NCBI GenBank assembly: GCA_963771305.1
Contig: CAVYTS010000026.1
Location: 682,001 to 746,000 of the forward strand
DNA: 64,000 bases
Direction of reading: 5' to 3'
Source of the DNA: CAJCIT01 sp963771305
GTDB taxonomy: Bacteria; Acidobacteriota; Terriglobia; Bryobacterales; Bryobacteraceae
In this document: positions 46,520 to 55,974 of the stretch, piece by piece
Layout: the number at the start of each line of letters is the position of its first letter
Numbering within the stretch: position 1 is the stretch's first letter
Translations under genes and position numbers: made by a program
The notes under the pieces: generated by a model
What the model saw: only the letters and a program-made list of their open reading frames with translations
Told to the model about the DNA's origin: nothing
Database searches by the model: none

Positions 46520-47193
46520 CCACCGCCGCTCAAACAGTTGTCAACTTCAAAGGTACCTTCCGCCTGATCCCCAGCCGGTTTCCTTCCACAGGTATCCTGG
46601 ACCGCGTTGCGGTGCCGGATGATCTGGATGCCATTATCGAGCTCGAGTCCTGGACCAACGATCGGATCTCCACCGAACTCGGCCTGCTCCATCGCTTGCC
46701 GAAGGAAGAGTGGGTCGTCGGCAAACGGATGTCCTCCGTGATCATGGCCGCGTTCACGCAACCACGCATCACCGGAGCGCGCTTCAGTTCAAGCGAACGC
46801 GGCGCCTGGTACGCAGCACGCACGCTGGAAACGGCGCATGCCGAAGTCGTCTTCCACCGCACGAAAGAGCTCGAAGAGATCGGCGCCTTCGAAACCTTTG
46901 TGCATGTGCGCACCTACCTGGCCGATTTTGCCTCCGTGTTCCACGATATCCGCGGATCAAACCCTGAGTTCAAACCACTGTACAGCCCGGTCAGCTACAC
47001 GGCCTCACAGAAATTTGGCCAGCACCTGCTCGACGCCGGATCAAATGGCGTGGTTTACCGCAGCGTCCGCCACAAGGGCGGCGAGTGCCTGGCATGCTTT
47101 CGCCCCAAGCAAGTCAAGAACGTCCGCCAAAGCGAGCACTTCGAATATCGCTGGCACGGCACCCGAATCCCCTCCATCCGTAAGCTCAGCTAG
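46516..47193 (+). CDS. RES-domain toxin (NAD+-degrading, MbcT/ParT-like)
   Basis: 225 residues of the RES family, whose members deplete NAD+ by phosphorolysis or ADP-ribosylate targets. The conserved Arg-Glu-Ser elements are seen in TGARFSSSERGAWYAARTLE (Arg and Glu) and in the C-terminal GSNGVVYRSVRHKGGEC (Ser). An additional Glu is in AHAEVVFH. ATG 46516 overlaps the antitoxin stop. The coding sequence is intact and full length. The module sits right beside the transposon nest; it may stabilise the region or act in phage exclusion (inference). Confidence 0.88.
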   Translation: MTTAAQTVVNFKGTFRLIPSRFPSTGILDRVAVPDDLDAIIELESWTNDRISTELGLLHRLPKEEWVVGKRMSSVIMAAFTQPRITGARFSSSERGAWYAARTLETAHAEVVFHRTKELEEIGAFETFVHVRTYLADFASVFHDIRGSNPEFKPLYSPVSYTASQKFGQHLLDAGSNGVVYRSVRHKGGECLACFRPKQVKNVRQSEHFEYRWHGTRIPSIRKLS

Positions 47194-47254
47194 CGGCAGC
47201 TCATGTACGCCACCTAGTTTTGTATCCGCGTTCAACGGCGGCCAATGTCCCCGC

Positions 47255-48184
47255 CTAGTTCTCCAATATCGGTGAGCAACAAGGCGTTTGTACCGGCTTC
47301 GGTTCCATCAACTCCGCTCTTGTCAGGTCCGGACTATACAGGTTCAGCTGCCACTTCCCATCGCGCCCGATCTTCGGCGCCTCAATCTTCATATCCCGGC
47401 TGAGCAATATCTTGTACGCCGCCTCGACACTGGGCACGCCAAGCGCCATGTGATGCATCACGCCCAGCTGCTTCGGCGTCGGATTATTGACGTTCAGCAT
47501 GTACTCCAGCCAGTCGGTGCCCTCGGGAACGCGCATGTCTACCCAATCAACGCGGTCGTCTTTCATCCCGCCGTGCCAGATATCCTTGAACCCGAGCACG
47601 TCGTGATAGAAGTGGTCGGCCACGCTGCGGTCAGCCACCGTCACGCCCACGTGGATGATGCGATTGGAGATGCGGGTGTCCGGCAGGAACTTCCCGAAGG
47701 CGTTGGTGTGCAGCGATCCCGGCATGTACTGCACGAACTCAACGTTATGACCGTCCGGGTCTTTCAGCATCATGCTGACATTGCCATCCAAGCCGGGCTT
47801 CAGCGTCGCCGGCACCGTCACGCCATTCTCTGCCAGGTAGTCCCGCAGCTGCTGGATGTTGGTTGTCTCAAAGGCGATGTGAGACAACCGGTCTTCGGTA
47901 TCGCTCTTCAACTCGGGAAAGACCTCGATGTACTGATGGTCATTCACCTTGAAGTAAGTAAGCATCAAGCCACCCGTCGGCTTATCGAGCGTGAATGGCT
48001 CTTGGTAGCCAAGGTAGTGGCCGTAGAACTGCCTGTCCGCTGGCAGGTCCATCGTCTTGAGCCCGATGTGCGCCACGCCGACGATCGGCGGTCGCTGAAC
48101 TTTCGAGCCAGTGGCCTGAGTCCGCGCGGAATAGGCAAAGAGCACCACCAGGGCGGCCGTGAGAAGCAGTGGTTTATAGCGCAT
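47255..48184 (-). CDS. Exported protein with two VOC/glyoxalase-fold domains
   Basis: 309 residues from ATG 48184, chosen because it begins a clear signal peptide (YKPLLLTAALVVLFAYSA). Two vicinal-oxygen-chelate domains follow: HIGLKTMDLPADRQFY to NVEFVQY (about 35-160) and HVGVTVADRSVADHFY to the C-terminus (about 175-300). His/Glu metal-ligand positions are kept (HIAFET, YIEVF, HHMALGV, AELMEP). VOC enzymes include dioxygenases, glyoxalases and resistance proteins; the substrate is not known. An export signal on a VOC protein is less common but is seen in this phylum. The SD is weak. Confidence 0.7.
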   Translation of the reverse strand: MRYKPLLLTAALVVLFAYSARTQATGSKVQRPPIVGVAHIGLKTMDLPADRQFYGHYLGYQEPFTLDKPTGGLMLTYFKVNDHQYIEVFPELKSDTEDRLSHIAFETTNIQQLRDYLAENGVTVPATLKPGLDGNVSMMLKDPDGHNVEFVQYMPGSLHTNAFGKFLPDTRISNRIIHVGVTVADRSVADHFYHDVLGFKDIWHGGMKDDRVDWVDMRVPEGTDWLEYMLNVNNPTPKQLGVMHHMALGVPSVEAAYKILLSRDMKIEAPKIGRDGKWQLNLYSPDLTRAELMEPKPVQTPCCSPILEN

Positions 48185-48310
48185 CGCGACACCAGTATAT
48201 TGCTTGCCGCAAACGGATGCAGAAGTGGGGCTGGACGCCCACGTCCGCGCCGGTCGCCTACGACCGGCTCCATTCGTTTGCATAATCGCCGCTCAGCCGG
48301 CTGTCTAAGT

Positions 48311-48811
48311 CTATGGGAGGACGATCAGCTCTGCATTCGCCGTCGCACACATGCCGTAGATGGCTCCCGACACGCAAGCTCCGGCCGAATATTTGAAGCA
48401 TCCGGGGCGCTTGGCGACCACCGACTTCTCGCGGTCGGAACCGCCGATGATGGCGCCGTCCGGATCAAATGGAGAGGCTTCACTGACGTCCACCACGAAC
48501 CCGACGTTCTTGCTCGAGCTTTTCCAAATCACCGTGGTGCCGGCTTTCACGCAGAACGTGGAGTTCCCTTTGGCGCCCGGAATGTTCGGGGTGGCCGAAG
48601 CCGAATTCGCAGTCCGTTTCACGTCCACCACGCAGGGGGTCGTAGCCGATCCGCAGGTATTGGCGGGGGTACACATGGCCGCCGGATTGGGCTCGGAGCA
48701 AGCATATTTGGCGTTGGGTTTCTTCTCCTCAGCGATTCCAAGATTCGCCAAAGAAACCAGTGGCAGCAGCAGTCCGGCGCACCGGATCGCGAAACAAGTA
48801 TGAGCTTTCAC
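48311..48811 (-). CDS. Exported Cys-rich protein, possibly cupredoxin-like
   Basis: 166 residues from GTG 48811 (GAGGTG upstream), starting with a signal peptide (FAIRCAGLLLPLVSLANLG). The mature part has a Cys-rich segment (CSEPNPAAMCTPANTCG) followed by a plastocyanin-like pattern: FCVKAGTTVIWKSSSKNVGF, later PGCFKYSAGACVSG and YGMCATANAELIVLP. A copper-binding His set is not obvious, so a cupredoxin-like fold without the normal metal site is as likely. It is encoded 126 bp upstream of the VOC gene on the same strand, maybe in one transcript. Confidence 0.5.
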   Translation of the reverse strand: MKAHTCFAIRCAGLLLPLVSLANLGIAEEKKPNAKYACSEPNPAAMCTPANTCGSATTPCVVDVKRTANSASATPNIPGAKGNSTFCVKAGTTVIWKSSSKNVGFVVDVSEASPFDPDGAIIGGSDREKSVVAKRPGCFKYSAGACVSGAIYGMCATANAELIVLP

Positions 48812-49339
48812 ATACACCTCACGTGGATAGTCTTGAACATCGATAGAACCAGGTCCGCAAAACGCAACGCGGTATAGCCGCCGCAGATCAACATTGCGAG
48901 GCGAAAACACCGGATTAATTCAGCTAGGAGTATGTCGCGGCCCGGGAGGGTTGTCAAGTCGTCGAATCCGACGCCGCATTTCACCCAACGCACCTGGAAA
49001 CCTCCCGAACAAGAGCAGCTTCCCTGCCTCGGACAGCGGCTTTTCCAGGCCCAATCTTGTCCCTGAGACTAGTGCCGGAGGCCCCTCAGCCGTGTTCACT
49101 ACTATCAGATCAGCGGAGAGGGGCGATGTTAAGCGACTCCTCGGCACAGAAAACGAGTTCCGCCTCTGCATCTCGGTGACTACCGCCTCAGCTTCGCGCC
49201 GGAAGCAGATTTCCTATCGTTCACTGGATCCGCCATCGGCGAGAAGCCTATAGCGACTAATTGACGATCTCGAAGCACCGCAGCCAGGGGCCGGCACAGT
49301 AATCCGTCCTTCGCTTGGTCTAACCTGGAAGGTTCGTCC
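48812..49339. other. Divergent intergenic region
   Basis: About 530 bp between the Cys-rich gene (minus) and the helicase gene (plus). Open frames here lack motifs. GGAAGG eight bases before 49340 is the helicase SD. No promoter could be chosen with confidence. Confidence 0.4.
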
Positions 49340-52282
49340 ATGGTTAACAAAGAACAGCTTGCCCTTTTGAACGCGTTCGAGACCTCGAAGCCATCCAATC
49401 CGCTCTTCTGCCATCAAGAGTTCCTTGAGAAGCTCGCTGAGCATAGCCGCGATGCCATCGGCCGGCGAACTTCATTTCTGATGCAGCGGCTCTCCGTCGA
49501 CGTGCGCCGCCTGCACTACAAGCCGACGCAAGGCGTCAACCGTGGATGGCGCCGTTCACGACTCGGCGGTGGCCACGGCAGCCACTTTTATGCGTGGTGG
49601 GCTCCCGGTGGCGCACAGCCTTTGAAGGAGTCCGGTGAGTTTGCGAATGCTCCCGAGGGGGCGGTGTTTCTGCGCGACATCCGCCATCACGACGATCATT
49701 CGCAGCTCTCCGCGCAATCGTTCGACGCCAACTATATGCCTGTGACGGTGCGCGATCTCCGGCGCGAGGAGTACGCTCCCTTGCCGTGGACGCAATCGCA
49801 GGTGCGGTTCTCCGCAGCCCGGCAGCCGGTGCGGCTGCTCAAGGGTCACCCCGGCTCCGGTAAGACGACTGCCCTGTGGAACGCGGCTGATGCGACCGGG
49901 GCAGAGCGGGTCTTGTATGTGACCTATTCGCGAGACCTGGCCGCGCTTGCCCGGGAGTATTTCGATCGCTTCTGCTCCTCGAACAAACGGTTTCACATCG
50001 TCACCTTTCCCAACCTGGTTCGGCAAGCGCTTGGGTTAGATGCGGCGGTTGCCGAGGAGCAGGATGCGCGGCGCCGCTTTGGACGCGATCTGGCGCCGTT
50101 TGCGCGGAGCCTGGGAGCCTGGGCCAATGCTCAAACGGCCCTATACGATGAGCTCTATGCGCATCTTATAGGAGATGCGCTGCCGGTGGCGATCGGGCGC
50201 TTCACGGCCTGCACAGGTCCGCGGGTCCCCGACAAGGCGTACCGCGCGCGGCGAACTCGAAGCCTGGGTGATGCGCCCAGCGCGTCGTTGCTGGAAGTGG
50301 CCACGCGATTGGAAAAGATCGACGCCAGCTCCCTCGCTGAACGATACTTTCCGGAACTCGCGCTCGCCTGGCGCGCGGTTGAGAGATTACGACCCTTCGC
50401 TGAAAGTGGCACGCGGCCGGCCATGTTTGATTTTGATTGCATTGCGGTGGATGAATGCCAGGACCTGACACCGATTGAAGCTTTGTTCGTGGTGGACCTG
50501 GCCGCTATTGCCAATCCTCAGCGGCGTGGGCCCGTGCCCCTGCTGATGGCAGGCGATGAGGCGCAGACTGTGCGCCCCACCGATTTCGAGTGGGGCTGGC
50601 TCAGCGACCTGTTGCACGCCCGGCTGGGCTCACCCACCGAGTACAAGCTCACCGCCAACCTGCGCAGCCCTCACCGTATCGCGGAAATGGTTAACCGCGT
50701 TTGGGACCTCTATGCGCATCTTCAGAAGCACGAGCGGCCTAGCGGAACCGGCTACGCGGAAATCGACGACGATGCCACGGACCAGATCTTATACTGCACG
50801 GCTGTGGCCGGGCCCGAGTTGAATGAACTGCTGCTGTCGCTTTCGACGCGGGAAGGGTTGGCCCTGATCACATTAGAGGATACGGTTCCCGCCTACGTTC
50901 CCGAAGCGGCGCGCCACGCAGTGCTCACCGTCTCTGAAGCGAAGGGGCTCGACTTTCATTCCGTTTGTGTGCTGGACGCGGGCCGACACCTGGACCGCAT
51001 CGTTCGCGACGAAGTTCGCGTGCGATGGGATTCCGACATCGAAGGTTTGCGCAAGCGTCTGGCAATCGATCAGCTACGGGTCGCCATCAGCCGGCCGACG
51101 GAGCGCTTGTTCTGGCTGGACACCAACCCGTCCGAGCAGATCATCCGGGAGAGCAAGTCGTTTCTGAATGGAGGAGACCGCGAGAGCGGCGTTTCAACCT
51201 GCCTGCCGGCAGCCGTCCTGAAGACCCTCGATGAAGACGAGCTGGACGTTGAGGAGCGGGTCCAGCGCTGCCAGGTGGACGCACGGCAGTTTCTACAGGC
51301 GAAGCCGGATATGGCTTGGTCGCGCGCGCAACAGGCGGTGACGCTGTTGGGACGGCTAGGCTCACCGGCGGCGGTCACCGACCCGGCCGCGCGGTCCGCG
51401 GCCCATCTTACGTTGGCGGAGATCTGTTTCGTTCTTGGTCTTCGTAATACTAGGCTCGCCTCCGAATTGGGAAGACCGGATCTGTTCCTGGAGGCTTCCA
51501 AGGCTGCCATCAACGCCCTTCGTCCTGGCCTGTCCACGCTGATCGAGGTCATCGGGCGAATTCAACGCGCGACACCCGATAATCGTCTCCACGCATTGGT
51601 GGAGCTGATGCACAGTCTTCCCCGGCACAAGAGCGACATCGAACCGTGGCTCCGTGTAGAAATGGAGGGCCGATCCAGAATCTGGATCGAGGATTTGGAG
51701 GCCGCACTTTTCAACGGCCACAATGCTGCCTTGCTGATCCACGCACTGCCGGCTTTTTACGAGGCATTGGACATACCGGACCGGTTGCCCCGCACCCAGC
51801 GCGTGCAGCAGCGCGCCATTCAGCTGCTCATCAAAGACAAGCTGTATCGACCCGCACTGGAGGCCTTGCACAAGTTGACCGAGCGTCAGCCCAAGCAGGA
51901 GGCCATCTGCCACGAAGGCCTGGGCGACTTTCGCACTGCGGCGGAATGTCATTTGAAAGCGGGCGAGATGAAGGAAGCTCTGAACTGCTATCGCTCGATT
52001 CCGGATCTGGACGCAACGTTGAAACTGATCGGCGAGATTGGCGAACATCCGGCCGCCGAGTCGCTCCAATGGTTCTCGCGGCTGCAGCTGTTGGTCGCAG
52101 AACGGCCGGATAAGTTCACGAAGGTGACGACGCCCGCTGAGAAGAAGCTTCTCGAGGACCTACTGGAGCGAGCGTTGGGCGTCAGCCGCAAAAAGCCCGC
52201 CCCTCGAAAAGCGGTGAAGAAGAAAGCCGCAGCTCCCCGAAAACCGGCTCTGAAGAAGACGAGGGAGCGGGATCTGTTCTGA
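49340..52282 (+). CDS. UvrD/Rep-like SF1 helicase with long helical-repeat tail and basic C-terminus
   Basis: 980 residues. After ~165 N-terminal residues without known motifs come SF1 helicase motifs: Walker A GHPGSGKTT (169-177), Walker B VDECQDLT (about 370-377), LMAGDEAQTV, LTANLRSPHRI, VSEAKGLDFHSV and DQLRVAISRP (motif VI with its Arg). Residues about 640-930 are helical and TPR-like (AICHEGLGDFRTAAECHLKA), recalling the TRANK1-type helicase-TPR layout. The last 30 residues are a Lys/Pro/Ala histone-H1-like tail. The N-terminal ~165 residues could be a nuclease or binding domain I cannot identify. Role unknown: repair or mobile-element defence are both possible. Confidence 0.75.
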   Translation: MVNKEQLALLNAFETSKPSNPLFCHQEFLEKLAEHSRDAIGRRTSFLMQRLSVDVRRLHYKPTQGVNRGWRRSRLGGGHGSHFYAWWAPGGAQPLKESGEFANAPEGAVFLRDIRHHDDHSQLSAQSFDANYMPVTVRDLRREEYAPLPWTQSQVRFSAARQPVRLLKGHPGSGKTTALWNAADATGAERVLYVTYSRDLAALAREYFDRFCSSNKRFHIVTFPNLVRQALGLDAAVAEEQDARRRFGRDLAPFARSLGAWANAQTALYDELYAHLIGDALPVAIGRFTACTGPRVPDKAYRARRTRSLGDAPSASLLEVATRLEKIDASSLAERYFPELALAWRAVERLRPFAESGTRPAMFDFDCIAVDECQDLTPIEALFVVDLAAIANPQRRGPVPLLMAGDEAQTVRPTDFEWGWLSDLLHARLGSPTEYKLTANLRSPHRIAEMVNRVWDLYAHLQKHERPSGTGYAEIDDDATDQILYCTAVAGPELNELLLSLSTREGLALITLEDTVPAYVPEAARHAVLTVSEAKGLDFHSVCVLDAGRHLDRIVRDEVRVRWDSDIEGLRKRLAIDQLRVAISRPTERLFWLDTNPSEQIIRESKSFLNGGDRESGVSTCLPAAVLKTLDEDELDVEERVQRCQVDARQFLQAKPDMAWSRAQQAVTLLGRLGSPAAVTDPAARSAAHLTLAEICFVLGLRNTRLASELGRPDLFLEASKAAINALRPGLSTLIEVIGRIQRATPDNRLHALVELMHSLPRHKSDIEPWLRVEMEGRSRIWIEDLEAALFNGHNAALLIHALPAFYEALDIPDRLPRTQRVQQRAIQLLIKDKLYRPALEALHKLTERQPKQEAICHEGLGDFRTAAECHLKAGEMKEALNCYRSIPDLDATLKLIGEIGEHPAAESLQWFSRLQLLVAERPDKFTKVTTPAEKKLLEDLLERALGVSRKKPAPRKAVKKKAAAPRKPALKKTRERDLF

Positions 52283-52339
52283 TGTACTGGCAGGGTGCTC
52301 GCTTTCGATACATTGAAGAGAGGAGATGCCTATGCCCGC

Positions 52340-52567
52340 GTGGCGTATTATCTAACAAGCGACCCCCAGGTTTGCGGGGGCCAACTCTGCGCCGCCGGAA
52401 CCAGGGTCCCTGTCACCGTGATCCTGGATAACTTGGCCGAGGCGTCTACGCGCGATCAGATTTTGCTGAGTTATCCCTCGCTCAAGCCGGAACATCTCGA
52501 CGCGGCGCTTCTGTACGCTGCTGAGTTGGCGCGAGAGGAGTTTCTGCTCCCTCTCCTGAGCGAGTGA
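52340..52567 (+). CDS. DUF433 (VapB-like antitoxin) protein without a toxin partner
   Basis: The DUF433 signature is complete: SDPQVCGGQLCAAGTRVPV, then VILDNLAEASTRDQILLSYP and ALLYAAELAREEF. Members pair with PIN-like DUF5615 toxins, but no such gene follows. Start choice is uncertain. The frame is open from 52295. GTG 52340 begins close to the family start but the AGAGGAG SD is ~14 bases away. An ATG at the ideal distance from that SD is out of frame and gives only nine codons, hinting at an old frameshift. Confidence 0.65.
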   Translation: MAYYLTSDPQVCGGQLCAAGTRVPVTVILDNLAEASTRDQILLSYPSLKPEHLDAALLYAAELAREEFLLPLLSE

Positions 52568-52849
52568 AGGCGACTGGGTGTAATTCAAGGTTGATGAACT
52601 TGCCGGCCGAGGTCGATGAGGCTCGGGTCTGCAGGCCAACAGACGTTGCCGAAACAACCGAAACCCTTTTGCTGAGGAGTCTGAGTGAGAACCCCAGCAA
52701 GGGCTCCGAATCGGAATCGAAACCAAAGCCGAGACGAATCTCGGCTCAGCAGGCTAAAGCCCGCGCCACGATGGTTTCAATGAGCGCATGCGATATCGTT
52801 AGTCTTTTGGAGCATGGCCCCGGGGTAGCTCCAAAGATAAGACAACATT

Positions 52850-54289
52850 ATGGCATCCAACTTAGTTCCAATCACGGTCGCGCACGGCGACGGCATCGGC
52901 CCGGAAATCATGGCGGCAACGCTCCACATACTGACGGGAGCCGGCGCACGTATCGCGCCGGAAACTATTGAGATCGGCGAAAAGGTCTATCTACGCGGTA
53001 TTGCGGCCGGCATCGAGCCCAGCGCGTGGGAATCCCTGCGCCGGACCAAAGTGTTTCTGAAGGCGCCCATCACCACGCCGCAGGGCGGAGGATTCAAGTC
53101 ACTCAACGTGACCACACGCAAGACGCTTGGCTTGTACGCCAACATCCGACCGTGTGTCTCGTATCACCCTTATGTCGACACCAAGCATCCGGTGATGAAC
53201 GTTGTGATTGTCCGCGAGAACGAAGAAGATCTCTACGCGGGCATTGAGCATCGTCAGACCGACGAAGTCTTCCAGTGCCTGAAGCTGATCTCGCGGCCAG
53301 GCTCGGAGAAGATCGTTCGCTATGCGTTCGAGTACGCACGCCGCAACAATCGGAAGAAGGTCACCTGCTTCAGCAAAGACAACATCATGAAGATGACCGA
53401 TGGATTGTTCCATAAGGTCTTCGATGAGATTGGCGTGCTGTATCCGGAGATCGAGAAAGAGCATTGGATTGTCGACATCGGCGCCGCGAAGCTGGCCGAC
53501 TCGCCGGAAGCCTTCGACGTCATCGTAATGGAAAATCTGTACGGCGACATCCTATCGGACGTGGCTGCCCAGATTGCTGGGTCCGTGGGACTGGCCGGGT
53601 CGGCCAACATCGGCGACCTGTGCGCCATGTTCGAAGCAATCCACGGTTCGGCGCCGCGCCGTGCGGGGCTCAATATGGCCAATCCGTCGGGTCTGCTGCA
53701 CGGAGCGTTCCTGATGTTGGTCCACATCGGCCAACCGGACGTCGCCGAGCGCGCTCACAACGCCTGGCTGCGAACCATCGAAGACGGGGTGCACACGTAC
53801 GACATCTTCCAGGAAGGCGTCAGCAAGCAGAAGGTCGGAACCAAGGAATTTGCGGAGGCCGTCGTGGCCCGGGTCGGTAAAGAGCCCGAAAAACTGAAGC
53901 CGGTGCGGTATCCGACGGTAGCGCAAGAAAGCATGAAACAGGCGCTGACTGCCTACCCGCCCGCCAAGAAGGAACTGATTGGCGTGGATGTGTTCATTCA
54001 CTGGAATGAGCGCAATCCGCTCGCTCTCGGCAAGAAGCTCGACCAACTCAACGGTGATGGTCTCAAAATGCAAGTGTTGGGCAACCGTGGCGTGGCCGTG
54101 TATCCGGAGGGTTTCGGCGAGACCTTCTGCACCGATCATTGGCGTGCTCGTTTCCTTGCGGAAACGGCCGATGAAAAGGTTTCGCACAAGCAGGTCATCA
54201 GCCTGTTGGCTCGGATGGAAGCGGCCGGGTTCGACTTCATCAAGACTGAACACCTTTACACATTTGACGGCGCGAATGGATTCACGTAG
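52850..54289 (+). CDS. icd: NADP-dependent isocitrate dehydrogenase (Thermus-type long form)
   Basis: 479 residues of the isocitrate/isopropylmalate dehydrogenase family: AHGDGIGPEIM near the N-terminus, SLNVTTRKTLGLYANIRP for isocitrate binding, VRENEEDLYAGIEHRQT, ENLYGDILSDVAAQ (metal Asp residues) and EAIHGSAPRRAG (cofactor loop). A C-terminal ~140-residue extension with RMEAAGFDFIKTEHLYTFDG matches the longer Thermus-like type. It converts isocitrate to 2-oxoglutarate (EC 1.1.1.42) in the TCA cycle. Cofactor preference is inferred from the subfamily. purE starts 15 bp downstream, so the genes may be co-transcribed. Confidence 0.92.
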   Translation: MASNLVPITVAHGDGIGPEIMAATLHILTGAGARIAPETIEIGEKVYLRGIAAGIEPSAWESLRRTKVFLKAPITTPQGGGFKSLNVTTRKTLGLYANIRPCVSYHPYVDTKHPVMNVVIVRENEEDLYAGIEHRQTDEVFQCLKLISRPGSEKIVRYAFEYARRNNRKKVTCFSKDNIMKMTDGLFHKVFDEIGVLYPEIEKEHWIVDIGAAKLADSPEAFDVIVMENLYGDILSDVAAQIAGSVGLAGSANIGDLCAMFEAIHGSAPRRAGLNMANPSGLLHGAFLMLVHIGQPDVAERAHNAWLRTIEDGVHTYDIFQEGVSKQKVGTKEFAEAVVARVGKEPEKLKPVRYPTVAQESMKQALTAYPPAKKELIGVDVFIHWNERNPLALGKKLDQLNGDGLKMQVLGNRGVAVYPEGFGETFCTDHWRARFLAETADEKVSHKQVISLLARMEAAGFDFIKTEHLYTFDGANGFT

Positions 54290-54304
54290 GAGAGCAAAGT
54301 CCTC

Positions 54305-54826
54305 ATGTCACACGCGCCTGCCACTAAGAACGCGATGATCGGGACGAACCCCCTGGTCGGCGTGATCATGGGCAGCAAGTCCGATTGGGAGACTATGCAG
54401 CGGACCTGCGAAGTGCTGCTGGCGCTTGGTGTCCCGTTTGAGCGCCATATTGTTTCCGCGCACCGCACGCCGGATTGGATGGCCCAGTATGCGAAGACCG
54501 CGGCCGAGCGAGGGATTGAAGTGATCATCGCCGCGGCCGGCGGGGCAGCGCATCTGCCGGGCATGGTCGCGGCGCACACGCTGCTGCCAGTGCTCGGTGT
54601 GCCCATCAAGAGCAGCATCTTGAACGGTATCGATTCGCTGCTTTCGATTGTGCAGATGCCGGCGGGCGTGCCGGTAGGAACATTGGCCATCGGTAACGCG
54701 GGCGCGACGAACGCGGGCCTGCTGGCTGCGAGCATTCTCGCGAATAAGTATCCAGAGCTGCGCACCAGGTTGGAAGAGTGGCGGAGGCAACAAACGGAGT
54801 CCGTGCTGCAGGATCGTCTTCCGTGA
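54305..54826 (+). CDS. purE: N5-carboxyaminoimidazole ribonucleotide mutase PurE
   Basis: 173 residues. Class I PurE signatures are GVIMGSKSDWETM, VSAHRTPDWM (with the mobile catalytic His), IAAAGGAAHLPGMVAA and QMPAGVPVGTLAIGNAGATNAG. It moves the carboxyl of N5-CAIR to make CAIR in purine synthesis (EC 5.4.99.18), acting as an octamer with PurK upstream in the pathway. AGGAGAG precedes ATG 54305 and overlaps the icd stop. The first ~14 residues are an extra polar leader; an in-frame ATG at 54335 is the alternative start. Confidence 0.95.
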   Translation: MSHAPATKNAMIGTNPLVGVIMGSKSDWETMQRTCEVLLALGVPFERHIVSAHRTPDWMAQYAKTAAERGIEVIIAAAGGAAHLPGMVAAHTLLPVLGVPIKSSILNGIDSLLSIVQMPAGVPVGTLAIGNAGATNAGLLAASILANKYPELRTRLEEWRRQQTESVLQDRLP

Positions 54827-55974
54827 GCGGGCGGCTGCGAGAACCAGCGCTTCCAGGAAGCACGATTGGCGTTTTGGGGAGCGGGCAATTGGGCCGCATG
54901 TTCGCCATCGCAGCGCGGCGCATGGGCTACCGTGTCCATACGCTGTCGCCCGACGAAGATACTCCCACCGGCCAGGTGGCGGATCGCGAGTTCAATGCGT
55001 CTTACGATGACCTGGATGCGGTCCGGGAGTTTGCCAGCGGCGTTTCGGTAGTCACCTTCGAGTTTGAGAATGTGCCGGCGGCTACAGCCGCGGCAGCCGC
55101 GGAATGCTGCCCGGTGCGGCCGAGCGGGCAGGTTCTGCATATTACGCAGCACCGCTTGCGCGAGAAGACCTTTCTTGCCAAGACCGGCTTGCCGGTTACT
55201 CCGTTTCGGCGAGTGGATAGCCTGGAGTCTCTAAGGATGGCGGCGGCCGACTTGGGCCTGCCGGCCATCCTAAAGACCGCCGATTTCGGCTACGACGGGA
55301 AAGGCCAGTTCCGAATCGCGAACGCGGACGATCTGGCTACAGCCTGGACAGGCGTCGGAGAACGCGAGGCGGTGCTGGAGGCGTTCATCCCCTTTGAGTT
55401 GGAACTGTCGGTCGTGGCAGCAAGGGCCGAAGACGGTTCGTTTGTGCATTACGGCGCCGTCGAAAACCAACATGTGCGAGGCATTCTGGACTTGACCATT
55501 GCGCCCGGGCGCGCGCCGGAGAAGACGGCACGTGAGGCCGTTGAGATCGCACGTGCCGTGATGGAAGCTCTGGATGTGGTCGGCGTGCTTTGCGTGGAGT
55601 TCTTCCTGAAGAAGGACGGAACGCTGCTGATCAACGAGCTCGCGCCGCGGCCACACAACTCGGGACACTTCACCTTCGATGCCAGCGTGACCAGCCAGTT
55701 TGAGCAACAGCTACGCGCCACCTGCGCACTGCCTCTGGGAGGAGCGGGACAGATGACGCCGGCGGCGATGGCCAATCTGCTGGGCGAGATCTGGGCCGAT
55801 GGCGAGCCGGATTGGGAAGCGGCGGCAGGAATGCCCAACGTGAAGCTTCACATGTACGGAAAACTGACCCCGCGACCGGGCCGGAAGATGGGACATTTGA
55901 CCGCACTTGCAAACACCACCGAAGCGGCGCTACGCGACGTGCTGGAAGCGCGCAAGCGTCTAACTCGCGGCTGA
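54823..55974 (+). CDS. purK: N5-carboxyaminoimidazole ribonucleotide synthase PurK
   Basis: 383 residues of the ATP-grasp PurK family: GVLGSGQLGRMFAIAARRMG, then FEFENVP, KTADFGYDGKGQ (ATP loop), EAFIPFELELSVVAAR, NELAPRPHNSGHFT and a closing KLTPRPGRKMGHLT. It carboxylates AIR with bicarbonate and ATP (EC 6.3.4.18) to give the PurE substrate. GTG 54823 overlaps the purE stop (GTGA), so translation is coupled. A frame-open extension to 54778 lies inside purE and is not used. The 3' end overlaps the convergent rsmA gene by 15 bp. Confidence 0.93.
   Translation: MSGRLREPALPGSTIGVLGSGQLGRMFAIAARRMGYRVHTLSPDEDTPTGQVADREFNASYDDLDAVREFASGVSVVTFEFENVPAATAAAAAECCPVRPSGQVLHITQHRLREKTFLAKTGLPVTPFRRVDSLESLRMAAADLGLPAILKTADFGYDGKGQFRIANADDLATAWTGVGEREAVLEAFIPFELELSVVAARAEDGSFVHYGAVENQHVRGILDLTIAPGRAPEKTAREAVEIARAVMEALDVVGVLCVEFFLKKDGTLLINELAPRPHNSGHFTFDASVTSQFEQQLRATCALPLGGAGQMTPAAMANLLGEIWADGEPDWEAAAGMPNVKLHMYGKLTPRPGRKMGHLTALANTTEAALRDVLEARKRLTRG

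Noticed and set aside
47288..48877. Plus-strand 529-codon open frame opposite the VOC and Cys-rich genes
   Set aside because: It spans two real minus-strand genes with signal peptides and family motifs; the plus translation is a His/Arg/Val-rich shadow.
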